From NCBI RefSeq assembly GCF_964340395.1, contig NC_135566.1, positions 4,231,001 to 4,295,000 of the forward strand: a stretch of 64,000 nucleotides of DNA, read 5' to 3'. The position numbers and the translations under genes were made by a program. This document shows, piece after piece, positions 12,223 through 25,694 of the stretch (within the stretch, counting starts at the first letter, position 1; the number at the start of each line of letters is the position of its first letter). This DNA comes from Glandiceps talaboti. Its lineage: Eukaryota; Hemichordata; Enteropneusta; Spengelidae. The notes beneath the pieces are model-generated. The model searched no databases, was not told where the DNA came from, and was given only the letters and a program-made list of their open reading frames with translations.

Positions 12223-13418
12223 ATGGTTGATGTCAAATACACATTGAAATATAATTTAATTTGTTGATTTCACAATTGTTTTCAAATATAAACACTTGAT
12301 CTATAACAAGTAATATTGACTTTATTGTTGGGGCAGTATGACTGCACTCAAATTTACAAGAAATACATTGCACATAAATTAAGTTATAACATCATGAAAA
12401 CATAAAATATACTTGGCAGGAAAAGAATATCAAATCTACTGCAGAGCTAATTAAAAGAAAAACAAAACTTAACAATTAGGCTAATATAATAATGCCATTA
12501 TGGTTTCAACTTTAGAGTGACGTCACCTCAGTACGTGTAAGTCACCCATATCTACTGACAAGTAAGATTAGGAAGGTACACTGGATTGTGAAGTTAGGCT
12601 AATATCACATCTAACTTTGAGTAGCAAATGCTAGACCTGCACTTTTGAGATCTATCCTTGAAATACATTTGCAAATGATTAAACATTAACAATTGGTCAG
12701 AAATACTGCAAAAACTGGTTGATATGATGAAATGGGACAGGAACACTGTCAGTCAGACAGAACAATAGCCAGAGACTAACATGTATATAACCCTGTAAAT
12801 GTATTTAAGTTATAGTCATATACTAGTAATAGTATCACAGAATCACAAGATGAAGACATCTTCCCTTATCCCTGGCAAGACTCATATGCATATTCAAATT
12901 ATTGATCATGTGACCATGGTCTAAGCCAATAGCAGGTGTCCATTGCCCATTTCAATTTCAATTCCACTGATACAACAACTCCTTCACAGAATAAAAATTG
13001 TAACAGGTTGTGTCAAAAAAGTGAAGAACAAAAATCCTCTGAATGAGTTTTATCTGAAACGTTCTTTACAACAATTATCCTACAGAGATCCAAGGTTGAA
13101 CACAGGGGACAACATCAAGACTTTTTTCTTGAAGCTAGGGATTATCTACAAGTCCAGCATACATGATAGTACTCCTCAGGCAGTTGTTGCGTAGGTGTAA
13201 CATTGTAACATCACAACAGTAGCTGAGTAACAAAGTAATGACGACATTGGGGAAATCTAGCCCTATTATATCGTGATGTACTACAGGGCATACGTGTCAT
13301 TTCGAAAGTCTACAGAAACCAGTAAAAGTATGTTCCTTTGGCAAAGAAATAGTATCAGGAAAGATAGCCATTTTATCCACTAAATCAAGAGTGGCTTTAT
13401 ATCATCACAAATGAGATG
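12223..13418. other. Intronic, no exon seen
   Basis: AT-rich sequence upstream (gene sense) of the second exon. An 83-codon plus-strand frame at 12943-13194 has no identifiable domain. Confidence 0.4.
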
Positions 13419-13547
13419 CAGTGTTCTCCCGAGCATAAAGAAAGCATGGCAGTACCATTTGCTACTCAAACATTATTATGCTAATGATATGCAAATTGAT
13501 ATGCAAATTATCCATCATGCTTGGCTTCAATCCAGGGGAGAACACTG
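13419..13547. mobile_element. CAGTGTT-ended miniature transposon, 129 bp
   Basis: The ends are CAGTGTTCTCCC and its inverse (GGGGAGAACACTG). Both flanks carry AGATG, a 5-bp target-site duplication (13414-13418 and 13548-13552). The interior has no coding capacity but contains repeated ATATGCAAATT. The termini resemble hAT-type ends, although most hAT elements duplicate 8 bp. Confidence 0.75.
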
Positions 13548-14584
13548 AGATGTGTAAACTAACCAATAAAATTCATACATTTCAGTTTGCATAAAAATAT
13601 CTTTGGTCGTATCAATTCATTACATGTCATTGTCACTACATAATACAAGATTATAACTTATTTACATACAATTATAATAATTTCATTTCATTTTTTTGAT
13701 AAATACTGCCATTACATTATTTGCATCAATCTGTACTCCACAACTTTTTCATCTTGATTTATGATTACAAATGTACAGCTAAATTCTGGAACAATATTAC
13801 ATACATAGAACTCAGCATGAACATATACTCTATGACTTCCTAACCTTCACTTTAAATATCATATGTATTGATGATTCCATGACATTATTCACATCAACCT
13901 GTAAGCAAAATCCATGGTTTTTTCCATCTTACTATCTGATTTGGCCAGCATGGATAAATACCCTGGCTATATGCCATACAATTAAAGGCCTACTTTGGCT
14001 CAGGATTAAAATTTAGGTTTAAAAACCAGCTGTTCGCAGAGCTACAGAAAAAGTTGGTCTACAACAAATGAGTGATCTCAAATCCTTATTGCTACGACTT
14101 GGGCCTAAAACATAGCCTTATATTAATAAATTCTGTATATACATTCATTATGTTACTTCCTTGCCTTCAGAAATAATTCCATATATTGTTGACAAACAAT
14201 TCCATTTTATGTTATTCACATCAGACACTAATCCCTGTTTTCATATATCGTCATATGATTAGGCCAATATGGATAAATTCCAGATTATAGTCCATACATC
14301 ATACACTACATATGCTCTATGGTTTCCTACATGTAATCTTAAATGATGACATCAAAAATAAGTGAGTATGACAGAACAAGAAAATAATGAAATTCAAAAC
14401 CAGCAAATATTAATCAATTCATAATACTTTTTGACAGCATCAATTTGATATATGGTATTACATGTATCCTGTATCTGAACTGTAACATTAATGACAGATA
14501 TATTGGCAATGCAGGATATTTGCAATGGACAGATTATGTGCATGTTGAATTCATTTCAGGTGACAGGATATTATTGGATAATTA

Positions 14585-14777
14585 CACACCTGGAAATTGT
14601 CACTAAAGACTTATTTCACATATTTCGCTGGACATCAAAAACATGTAGTGACAAAAATGCTTTCTTGTACAGGAACACAATGTACTAGTCTGGTAATTAG
14701 TAAAAATTAGTCTTCGAGAACTAGCTGAATACTGTACAATTGCAAAATTTGTAGTGAAAATATATATGTTTACAGTA
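14585..14777. mobile_element. Inverted-repeat element, TACTGTAAACC family, copy 2
   Basis: Aligned by eye to 5839-6050: ACCTGGAAA..., CTTTCTTGTACA.GAACACAATGTAC, TAGTAAAAATTAGTCTT, GAGAACTAGCTGAA and the terminal GTTTACAGTA are all shared in order. The left terminus is degraded. Confidence 0.6.
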
Positions 14778-14985
14778 TACCGGTACTAATTTACATTATA
14801 CCATGCATGATCCAAAATGAACAAAAAATATGGAATATATATTCTGGTCATTCTACATCAGAAAAATGCACGTCTATGTCACTTGTTCTGCTATGTTCGA
14901 AATATGAGTCAAAACATTCAAAATTGCCATTGCTTTGCCCAATTTTTCTATGATATTACTGGCGCTGGTATAATTATGTTATTCA

Positions 14986-15082
14986 CCAATATTTTTCTTC
15001 ATTCAGCTGGAAAATACTAGTGACCCTAGGGTTGTCCACTACTCGTCTATATTTTCTTTGGCTGAAGGAAGAAATATACTGG
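14986..15082. repeat. Small foldback repeat
   Basis: CCAATATTTTTCTTCATTCAGC at the left pairs imperfectly with GGCTGAAGGAAGAAATATACTGG at the right around a short loop. The left arm and following bases (GAAAATAC..GTGACC..AGGGTT) recur at 33898-33950, so this is a dispersed element. Confidence 0.5.
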
Positions 15083-16159
15083 GGAAGAACGTCTAATTAT
15101 TCTTAATCAAGAGAATCATATTGGATTATTTTCAGTCATCTTGTGTCATCTACATTCAGTAATGCTATTAATTTTATTGAAAAGATTGATGAAATGACCT
15201 GTATGAAATCTATGACAGGGTTCTCCCTAGGCCTTTATAGAATACTGGGGTTGCACACTCCACACTGAGTTCTTGAGAACAGAAGAAAACTATTAACATA
15301 ATAATTAGCATAACAATATCATTGTTATATGCAAATTTCCTATAAAGCTTGAACACTGTATACAAGTTTGTAGCTGGGTATTTGATCAGTCCAACTACAG
15401 TAAGATAAATTACACTTTGTTTTTGTTGGTTGATCAAGGGTTTGAAGTTAGATGAATGGTTTGGTAAAAGACAAGTCACTCGGCTCCTTGTGGTGAATAT
15501 AAAATACTTGATTCGACATTTCAGTCTTTACACAGAAGGCTTTCCTTGGAGATAATGAGGTGTGGTGTAGTCGGCTTTGCTAGTCAGTTGAATGCTAATG
15601 TATATATATTCAGTCAACTGTCTATATAGTATGCAGTATACACATATTCAATACTATAACAGGACCCTATGGCCTCATAATGGATGGTAGGACATACGGA
15701 AGGTTATTTTTGCCCTCAATGCAGTGTATTTTGCTATATTTTTGCTTGCTATCGCTCTTGAAAATACACTTATACAGCTATAGAGTACACCACATCACTA
15801 GTGGGAATATGTAAGTAAGTGACTAATTTGTAATTATTTGATACTTCAATAGTGAAATACCATCTAAACTGACACAAATCTGTTCAAGAAATGTTTTAAC
15901 AACTGAAAGAAGCATGTGTGCTTAAAAAAATATTTATTCATATATTTTCATGAAGATAAGTTTTTGCCTTAGGAACTATTTTATCTCAATTTATCTAATT
16001 GCATTATCAACAGTGAAAATACCAGTTCTAATTGTAACATCAATCAATACAGTACACACATAATAATGTGTACACCCTATATGGTTTGCAGGAGTTCATA
16101 GATGATCTCCTTCATTCATAAAGTTTGTTTTGATCCCAATGCATTGCCACCCAGATCTA
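15083..16159. other. Intronic, no exon seen
   Basis: No exon is evident. A single terminus-like CAGGGTTCTCCCTAGGC occurs at about 15217 without a matching right end. Confidence 0.4.
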
Positions 16160-17160
16160 CATGTTACTTCTCTCCTGTACAACTCACTAAAGTCAATATT
16201 TAAAATTTTGACCCAAACCTCCTGCCTGCTTAGATTCAACCCCATGAATCTACAATACACGGAAGACAGAGTTTTGTTCTTCTTACCGTCTATCCCTAGA
16301 TTCCTTCCATATGACGATGCAACTTGCACAAGATCTGTACTTTTGACCCTATCTAGCCTACCTGTAGACTTAAAAATAACTATCACTACACTATTCCTCT
16401 ATTCTGATATTCTTATTTTTTTTAATTATCTTACATGAACCAATTCTTTCCCATCCCCCTTACCATTCAACTCACAATGGCTTTGCAATGACCCTAAGCT
16501 TCACCCAGTCCCCATGACAATAAACTTACTCAAGACATTTTGATCCTCCACTATGCTGAGATCTAGTGTATTCCATAAGGGGACCAAATTTGCTTTCTAA
16601 TTTTGACCTCCAACTTCCACCCTGATTAGTTGTTCCCCCTTACTACAATCCATGTCACAATATCTTTGTAATTTTGACCCTAACTTACATCTCACCTAGA
16701 TTATCCCCATGAAACTATGACTCCCTCATGACATCAGCTTTGTAAGTCAGCCCCTTCAGTATGCCGAGATCTATTCAATACAGTGATCAAAATTCCTTAA
16801 GATGTTTATTTGTTCTGCACTTTTGATCCAACCTCAAACCAACCCAAATTGGAGTTCCTCTGTAACATACACTCTAACATACTGATATCAACTGCAACCC
16901 AATAAAGACAACTAGACAACAAAAGACATTTGTCATGTTCATGTGGCCCTTGTCTCTACCCTGCCTACAAGTAATTCCTCTCCAACAGAATACAATTCAC
17001 AACTCACTTGTGGCATTAACTTTAAATACAAAACGTACATCCCCTCTACTATACTATGCTGATATCTAGTACAGCATCTCAAGAAGTCAATCAAACCCAC
17101 AAATGTTTTTTTTGGTATAGATTTTGACCCTATCCACCCTTACAATCTGACTGAGATTGG
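16160..17160. repeat. Degenerate pyrimidine-rich repeats, ~200-250 bp spacing
   Basis: Phrases such as TTTTGACC(C/T)..., CCCCATGAA/CCCCATGAC and GAGATCTA recur several times, suggesting an old, decayed tandem array. The overlapping reading frames at 16096-16438 on both strands are probably incidental. Confidence 0.35.
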
Positions 17161-18944
17161 AATATAATCACCAAGCCTGTACACTTCACGTCACCTAATA
17201 TCAAACCAATGAACTGTTGCTCACCTGTCTTAGTTTTATCAGCTACGTCTCTTTGGAATGGAAAGTGATGAGATTGTGGGACATCACTAGGGAGATCCAT
17301 GGCTCCATGGTTATTATACTTATTTTTATACATCATTAATCTATGCAATTCAAATGGATGTTCTCTTGGGAGGCGTACAGAATGGGCCATCGAGGTTACT
17401 ACCTTTGGCTGTGCTATAACACAAGTTCCTTACTAATCCCAACATATGTTGCTATTCAACACTTCCTAATCAGATGTCTGTTTACAACATTTTTTATGCT
17501 CATGTCAACTCTGTATTATTCACGATTTTCATCATTTCACGGATTTCAATTGCAGGAATAGAAAACTGAATTCCACAGCACAGCACATCTAATCGAATAA
17601 TGCCTACATCGCCTTTATTTCTCCGAGTAGATGAAATTCTTTGTAGAATGATTTACAACTGGGACTGTGTAGCAATGCAAACACCTCTAATCAATGTATA
17701 TTAACAATATCAACAGAACATATATATTAACTTGTCGTATCAATTACGCTATAAAGGGTTTGTAAGAGGACGATGTAATAATATCCTTAAAGATTATGCT
17801 ACTTTATGAGATAAATTCCCCATGTACGTCTAAGACACATTTCATCATTGCAAATCCACTACATCAAGACGACATAGACAAATCACCGTCCTTGGCAAAT
17901 GCATACTGAAATCAACCCATATAACATAGGTCTGAAATTAGATCCTGGTGGCATGAAGCTGTGAGGTGGGCAAACTCAAACAGTTGACACTATTCTTCAT
18001 GTAGCTTATACACTAAATGACACTGTGTCAAGTCGAAATTACCACAGCTGACCAATCATTCTCATTTCACTAATCAAATTGGAAATTTGGGATGAATTTA
18101 TGTTTGGGCATGTCTCCTGCGGGTTGCACAGGAAAGTGTTACATGTACTGAGTAAACTGGTAAGGTGAGAGGGCTGTAATTGTGTATGTCTGTCGTCTGT
18201 CTCTGGTGTCTTCTACATTGTTATGTATCATAATCCCTCTGGTATGCTGCTAATTGGAATTACAGTACAGACTGCTCAACCTGGAATTCCACTTTATAAA
18301 TATGAAATTCATTCCTGCATAATTTCTGGTTTCTCTGGTGCATAGTTATGGCATAAATTTCATCAATTGTCATCTATGCATGTGCACAGACTTGAGAATC
18401 TTGTTCTTCACTACACATGTATCAAAGTTGACATCCCTGAACCCATCAAATCCAAGTAGAGTTCAGACTGAATGATGGACTGATTTTAGCACGTCACACT
18501 TTCAGATCTCCAGTTGTTTACAACCCATTTGAAAAATGAATACCATGTAGCAGCGATTTGTATATATATATATTAATTTGACAGATGACTGACACTGGTT
18601 TGTCACCTATAGTTATATCAATATTTTGTTATATTGCAATCAAATGCCTTAAACTGTCAAAAAAAATTCAAAAACTTTAGAATGTTGGGTTAGCTATATC
18701 AAAATAGTACCTACTGTTGGTTGGTACAATATATGTGTATAGGAAGGGAGAAGAAGGGATAGGTAGATATGCAGGAGGGGGTGGGGTGGGGATATGCGGA
18801 CATGCAGGGGGGGATCGAGGAGAGCATTTGACGGACAATGTGTGTGTTGCAAGTTTGTGCGCATGTGAACACATGTCCACAACGTTTGTGTATGAAGATG
18901 CAGTAAGTATGTGTACATGGGTGTGTACATCCCTGTGTACATTC
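17161..18944. other. Intronic, no exon seen
   Basis: Mixed AT-rich sequence with short chance frames. A G-rich run at about 18775-18815 precedes the GT tract. Confidence 0.4.
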
Positions 18945-18981
18945 ATGTGTATGTGTGTATGTGCGTGTGTGTGTGTTTGTG

Positions 18982-19056
<75 letters not shown>

Positions 19057-19060
19057 TTGT

Positions 19061-19139
<79 letters not shown>

Positions 19140-19153
19140 TTTGCATGTGTGTT
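18945..19153. repeat. (GT)n microsatellite with interspersed TTTGT
   Basis: About 200 bp of TG dinucleotides interrupted by TTTG variants in the first half and nearly pure after about 19066. Cys/Val-rich frames here are repeat translations. Such tracts can adopt Z-DNA. Confidence 0.97.
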
Positions 19154-19319
19154 TTAAGGTATATACTGGTATGCCTGAATGTAGGACAGGTCAGTCACTA
19201 GATAAATATCAAAATAATTCTATATATTTATAGATCTTTATATATACCTCATATTATGATAGTATTATGCACCTATTAGTTTTCTCATTTTCTCCATGAC
19301 CAGTTGGGAACATAATAAC

Positions 19320-19440
19320 TTATTATTATTATCATTATTATTATTATTATCAAAAAAATATCTTTATTCAGGGTAAAACTCAATAAGCGTTACAAACAAA
19401 GCAGAGCATTGTAGGATCGGCTTCTTTCCATTGAGGCCCT
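19320..19440 (-). mobile_element. 3' end of a non-LTR retrotransposon
   Basis: Read on the minus strand, the segment passes GAGGGCCTCAATGGAAAG and GAGTTTTACCCTGAATAAAG and ends in ATAATAATAATAATAATG..., an AATAAA-bearing end with an (ATT)n-type tail (tail 19351-19320). The ACCCTGAATAAAGATATT end resembles those of CR1/L2-like elements. The 5' side fades into AT-rich sequence, indicating truncation. Confidence 0.55.
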
Positions 19441-20395
19441 CATACATCAAATCAACAATCACGCTAAAGTCCACTTACAAATTCATATAGATCATACATA
19501 ACATGATATTTTTACACGAGAAGGAAGTGATTTGCTTTAAAATGCAAAAGTTGTACAGCAGATAAAATTATTCTCTTGCAGTGTCTTTCGTTAAGTAACA
19601 AGGAACATACCTAAAATTCCCTGCCATATTTCTGTAGTTTCCCATCAAAATTATGGATATGGAAATGTCTGCAAATTTTACAAAAGATTTCATGCCCCCG
19701 CTATGTTAAAGGTTCCCAAACGGTGAAACATTTTTTAACAAAAATGCTGTCCTATTTAATAAATCTACAACTTTTTTTATACAAGACTTAGTACTTGCAA
19801 ACACTTGACAAAAAAAGTTTCAAACACCCACCACATCTGTCTTTAAGTCAGAAAAATCTCGGCTTTACATGTACAGACATTAGGACTCCACTTTATCAGT
19901 TCGATCACTGTTAAAATTCAAATTCTGGGAAGCACAGCAGCTTGTTCATGCATGCCTTTCTGTGGTTGAGTGTGAAGCCATGCATTTGTGGTAAAACCAC
20001 TGGACAACCTCAACATACATGTTAAGTATACAGCCACCATTTCAACAAAATAACATAGTACCTATTATAATGAGTTGTCCTCTCAAAATACCTACATACC
20101 ATCATATATGCTGCGTGTATTAATTAAAGTAGTCCAACAAGGTAATTTTGGAATTTTTCCTCAAAATGGTTCTGATATTGTGAGATAAGATGAAATATTT
20201 GCTTCCTTTTTGACTGAATAAACAATCATTATACACAGAAATCTGGATTTTAATAAGTTATTTTGATATTAAAGTTGTATCAAATAGTCTCTTTTCTAAA
20301 AGATCATTTATACAGACTATTGAATATAACAGAATGGGACTATTTTTTTATAATAAAATTTTACTGTTTGCTCATAGTAAATGCACCTGCGTGTA
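19441..20395. other. Intronic, no exon seen
   Basis: AT-rich. Part of the left side may still belong to the truncated retroelement. Confidence 0.4.
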
Positions 20396-20632
20396 TGTAA
20401 TGTATGTGTGTATGTATGTATGTATGTATGTATGTGTGTGTTTGTATGTATGTATGTATGTATGTATGTATGTATGTATGTATGTATGTATGTATGTATG
20501 TACATGTATGTATGTATGTATGTATGTATGTATGTATGTATGTATGTATGTATGTATGTGTGTGTATGTATGTATGTATGTATGTATGTATGTATGTATC
20601 TATGTATCTATGTATGTATATACATGTACATG
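20396..20632. repeat. (GTAT)n microsatellite
   Basis: Long runs of TATG tetranucleotide with a few GTGT, ACATG and CTATG interruptions, ending in TACATGTACATG. Confidence 0.97.
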
Positions 20633-21620
20633 TGGTGCCAACTGCTATAACAGCTGTTGATAGATAAATAGCTATTAATTGAATAATGAAACAAGTGTTT
20701 CGTCATAATCTACTACATTATAGAATAATAATCATTATCAATGAAGTAATAATTGGTTTTTATGTAATAATTTAATTTCATAAATAAAATTCAAAACACA
20801 CTTTAGGTTAAAAATATGGAAATTCAATAGTTCTTATTTGATTGATGCAATCAAAGTCGTCAATGAATAACTTGAAAACTTATTAAATTTGCTGAATATT
20901 TTGTGAATATCAAATCAATGAAAACATCAAGCCCAATTAATCCTTATTGCATTAAACCACTTTGACCAAAATTCTATTATACAGTAAGGACTTCAAAAGA
21001 GCATGATTAATTTGGCTGAAGGGTAGATGTCTTTCATTCCTAGCTTGCACTAATCTAGTTCTTAGGTGTAGCTGTTTTCATTTTCTACAATTGCTCTCCC
21101 CTCTCCATTTAGTCAAATGGACAAATTCTATCAAAAATCTTGCTAAATCTCCTGCTGGGGAAGTAGTGAACCATGAATGTCAATAGTAACCCATCACACA
21201 CTGACAGGCAGTTGTAATTGGTTACTTTGCTCAGTTTATTCATGGTTTACTATAAACTCAACCTCCAGTCAAGTGACGTGAGAACGTCATCAGGTTTATA
21301 TCAAAGCTCCAATAGCATAAACTAACACTTTTGGTGGTAAGAACAGAAAGCAGCGCTAAAGAAAGCCATTTGACTATACAGTAAGTGGAGATGATGGTAG
21401 CATGATGTGTATAAGGACTAGATGAAGTTTGTACTTGTTTGTATCAGGTCCCTGACATACAATTTATCATTTGACTGTGATAGGAAAGTTAAGTTATTCT
21501 GTGCACTATCAAAAACTACAACTAGACAAACAGAGGATTACCTATATTCTATCTATCTATCATAAAATGAATATATGATAAAACATTAGCTGTTTAATCA
21601 TCATACACAACATGGTGGCA
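20633..21620. other. Intronic, no exon seen
   Basis: AT-rich, with no repeat or exon signal strong enough to list. Confidence 0.4.
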
Positions 21621-21794
21621 ACAGTGGTGGTGGGTGGGGGAGGAGGAGGAGGAGGTGGTGGTGGTGGTGGTGGTGGAGGTGATAGTGGTGAGGGGGAAGA
21701 AGAGGTGGTGGTGTTGGTGATGGTGGTGAAAAGGAGGAGGTGGTGTTGGTGGTGGTGCAGGAACAGGAGGGGAGAATGATATGATGATGATGAT

Positions 21795-21859
<65 letters not shown>

Positions 21860-21890
21860 CGACGGCGACGACGACGACGGCGATGAGGAG
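21621..21890. repeat. (GGT)n/(GGA)n then (GATGAC)n/(GAC)n tract
   Basis: A purine-rich GGT/GGA block (21621-21770) passes into GATGAT, GATGAC and then GAC/GGC triplets (21781-21890). The last part is unusually CpG-dense for this window, one CpG every three bases. Confidence 0.95.
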
Positions 21891-23846
21891 TAGAATTATG
21901 ATAGAAATAGGCTTTCTTTTATAAAGAAGACATTATTTATTCAGGCATTGATTCTAATTCTTTTCCTATCACTCTCCATTCTATATCTACCATGAGAATT
22001 CCATACAGTTTTGGATGTCAGCTAACTGTAGAACTAACTACTGCTATGAATAGTAGAAAGGTTAAAACATAAAATTCTCCTATTTACCCTTGAGGAATAA
22101 CATTACATGTAAGTCATACTCTTGGCACTTCTTTCTATACATTCCAGCATACACAAAATTTACTACACGTACTCTGGGGACAGATCAATTTACTGAAAAT
22201 ATACACTGGAGATGCACACTATCAAACTGGGACAAATACATACTTTTTTTGTCCATTAGATTTTAGCATTATGCATAAAATGTATTATTGATTTATGATT
22301 GTGACAATAAAACATATCTGTTTTTATGACAGCTCTGAGTATGATAGTTCCACTGGTGATTATCTATTCACTAAAATTAGATATTATGGGATGTAAGTGA
22401 TGTTATCAACACAAACTTATACACACCTCACTGCTTTTAACCCATTCCCCCAGTAGAGGAGATAACTGATCTATTTAACAAAGAAATGTTATTAGTTATG
22501 CAAGACAGAGGTGTAGTCTTATTCCCACTCCACTGACCCAGCTTCTGATCAGAACAGTATATATCCAATCGTAACACATCTTTCCAGCGTCTGCTTGGTC
22601 ATAGACAAAGACATTGCTTCTATCGACTTAACATGTCATACGATGATTATTATTTGTTCAAGCATTTTTGTCAGTATTTTACTACACAGTGCTCACGGTA
22701 CACTTCAATTACTATTGCTGGTACGGACATATAACAGCACAACATACTTTTTTTATGTCATGAGCAGCATACACTCAATCCATAGCAGCCTCTGAATTAC
22801 AATTTACATACAAGTAGGATTGAACAGTCGCTCTAAATAGAAATTCCATCATTTGCTAGACAAAATACTTCTTAATGATTTTTCATATCCTTGTTGGAAG
22901 AGTGCATACAACCCTTGAAATAACACCGGTGTGTTTGCCTGCCCCCTTGCAATCAGGAATGGAGACAAGAATTCATGCATAGACATACAGTGTAATTAGT
23001 GTTCGTAACTTGAAAGTTTTAACACCACAGGATCTTGGATCCCAGAACACTATTCATTTATTAGAATGCTACATGCTATAACAATCAAATGTGATGGTCA
23101 CTATAAAGTTTATTAACTGAATTTTTTATTTTACAAGTTACATGACCAAATATAAACAAACAGATAAAAACATTGCATCAACCTACATGAGAAGCACCTG
23201 CTGTTGTTTTTTGTATCAGTTATCTTGTTGTCTTTACCTAATTTGTCTTTGCATGAAGCCTTTTCTTTAATAGCTCACTTCATTCAAGCAAATGCACCGG
23301 TATTTTTTCGCCAGTTGTACAATGTATATACACAAATACCAACAACCATGATCACATATTTTTCATGATCTACACTTCAGATTTACACTGTTGTTGGAAA
23401 CCTTTTGGAATCAGGTTTATAGACACAGGCTAACAACTACACTTTACTGACACACCAACACAAAGGCATGCATCGACATCATATCATACGTTGTATTGTT
23501 ATTGGAACCCTTTTGGAATTATATTGACACAGGGCAGACTACCACATCTCATATTATTCCACCCTTATCGGTTTGTTCATCTGAGTGCTAGCTGATACAT
23601 GTAGGACAGCATGCCCCACCATATTTTATGGACTTGAGCATTCAGATTGGCAGGTCTGGCAAAAAAGGCAAAGGTGGGCTCACTTTTCAAGAAGGCTGCT
23701 GCATGAGCAAAATGATACACATAAAAATACTGACACGCAGTCTTGTGATCAGACAATAATGGATCTAAGTCTATGACATCACTTTAAAATTTGCATATTG
23801 TTGTGATTTAACTTCTGCACTTTGCTGTAATACTCGTAACTCATAG
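21891..23846. other. Intronic, no exon seen
   Basis: AT-rich, with short frames only. A TTGTTATTGGAA(A/C)CCTTTTGGAAT phrase is repeated at about 23391 and 23497. Confidence 0.4.
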
Positions 23847-24029
23847 CCTACCTGTAGACATGTACAACTAATACTACAAGACTATATTTCTGCTATCCTA
23901 ACTGACATTTTGGTTTTTGAATTTTCACCCCGTCCAACAAGTCTACCATGAAAATTCAAAAAAATGAAAATGTCAGTTAAGACAGCAGAAATAGTGTTGT
24001 AGAGTTAGTCCTACGTGTCTACAGGTAGG
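23847..24029. mobile_element. Long-arm foldback element, 183 bp
   Basis: Left arm 23847-23930 starts CCTACCTGTAGACA and ends TTTTTGAATTTTCA. Right arm 23951-24029 is its inverse with scattered mismatches, and about 20 bp lies between them. Nearly the whole element is self-complementary. It is non-coding and probably a miniature transposon. No clear target duplication is visible. Confidence 0.8.
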
Positions 24030-24710
24030 TTATTCAACTCAAGATCTAATGTCAAGAACTGTGTATTGCTGGCGAAAATATGTTAATACTCCTCATATTT
24101 CGCTAACCATTTTGGTAGGTTTTGATACATAACATACCAAAATTTGTGTGAGAAACACACTCAGGTACAATGACTTGGGGCACTTACCTACTTATCACCC
24201 ATACCAAGTGCAATATGTGTTCTAATTTTTATGAGTTTCAGTTTTTACTGCAAGTTCTTTCATTGGCTACAGTGTGATACCATCATCATACATGTACTAA
24301 AATTACAAATATAGTCACTTGATTTGTACCATATTGCATTAATGATGAAACACGTGTATAATATCCTGTCCTCAAAAAGATTACTGGAAAACAAGCACTT
24401 TCTACATTTGTGAAAGAGATCATCCGTATAATGTAGTGAAAGCAAAAGTACACATTCAATATGGAGTTTTATGGCACGGAAATATGCCATGTACTAAAAG
24501 ACAATATTAAATGTAGTTACAACACATTGCTGCCATACGTGTATAACGATATAAGCTCAGAGCTCATCAATTTCAAACAAGTTTCACTTCAAAACCTTCC
24601 TTTTCGAAGTATTGATTACTACTCTCTTTGCTTTTTATATTCTTTTTAATTCGGACTATCATTTAGATTTGTTTTCACATTTTAACAGATTATGACGCAG
24701 AGGCTGTGGG
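24030..24710. other. Intronic, no exon seen
   Basis: AT-rich with two overlapping 60-76 codon chance frames. Confidence 0.4.
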
Positions 24711-24802
24711 TTTTTTTGTTTGTTTGTTTTTTGTTGTTGTTGGTTTTTTGTTTTGTTTTGTTTCTTTTGTTTGTTGTTGTTGTTTTTGTTTTGTTTTGTT
24801 TT

Positions 24803-24843
<41 letters not shown>

Positions 24844-24882
24844 GGGTTGTTTTTTTTGTTGTTGTTGTTTTTTTGGGGGGGG
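24711..24882. repeat. (TTG)n / T-rich tract
   Basis: TTTTTTTGTTTG blocks pass into a pure run of TTG triplets and then T8/T9 and G8 runs. Poly-Leu, poly-Cys, poly-Val or poly-Gln frames here are repeat translations. Confidence 0.96.
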
Positions 24883-25438
24883 TAATTTTTTTCTGCATAC
24901 ATCAAAAGGCTCATACGTCCCAAGGCTCTCTCTGTACTGAAGCTGTTACAATGTACCATTACTTGCTTTTTAGACAGAACTCAGACCTGGTATTCAAGCA
25001 AAACATTTCAATCACATGAAAATATGTTTACCACAGTTGAAAAAACCAATATCATTATGCCATCCATAACAATAACAATGCTCAATGCCTTTACATGTAA
25101 AAGGCACACCACAAGTTATTATACTTGGGTAGTTTACTTATAGCAGGTCTAGTTAGTGAGTATTTGAAGGTCATCAGCCTATGATACAATAAGAAAAGTT
25201 ATTGTACAGTAAAATGGGGCAGTTTAATTGAGGTTTTATGTCAGTATTTTCAACTCTGGTAATAAACATTACAACTCAGCATGTGACACTTTATTTACGT
25301 GATTTATGTGATTCAAATCAAAGAATCTTACATACTGTGATTGTTTACAAGTCACATACAACTTTCAAATCAAGTAACCATGACTGTTTTCAAAGAGATG
25401 CATATGTACTTTTTTGTACAGTAGTCTTCTGACATGAT
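24883..25438. other. Intronic, no exon seen
   Basis: AT-rich; nothing else supported. Confidence 0.4.
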
Positions 25439-25694
25439 TTAATAGGGAACTTGCAATCCAGACTGAGCATGCTCAGATGTAAAGGACTATGGGATTATCT
25501 GTGGTTATCGTAATGCCTAATCTGGCACTACCGACATAATAAACCTCCTACAGTGGTCAGGATAACTACGAATTGATTATTTGTGGTTGCAAGCAATGTA
25601 ACATTGTTGTTTACAATACCAATTGATTAGTATTTATTATCACGATTCCCATGATGCAACATTCAACATGGCAGGTTTCCAAGTTCCCTGTTAA
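25439..25694. mobile_element. TTAA-flanked miniature transposon, 256 bp
   Basis: The left end is TTAATAGGGAACTTGCAA. The right end read on the minus strand is TTAACAGGGAACTTGGAA, so 16 of 18 bases match. TTAA at both outer edges fits a TTAA target duplication (piggyBac- or Kolobok-type). The interior is non-coding and includes the palindrome TGAGCATGCTCA. Confidence 0.7.

Noticed and set aside
15217-15260. A further CAGGGTTCTCCC-ended transposon
   Set aside because: No matching inverted right end was found nearby.
24659-25019. Poly-Gln/Asn/Lys protein
   Set aside because: Translation of the TTG/T-rich tract with no non-repeat coding sequence.
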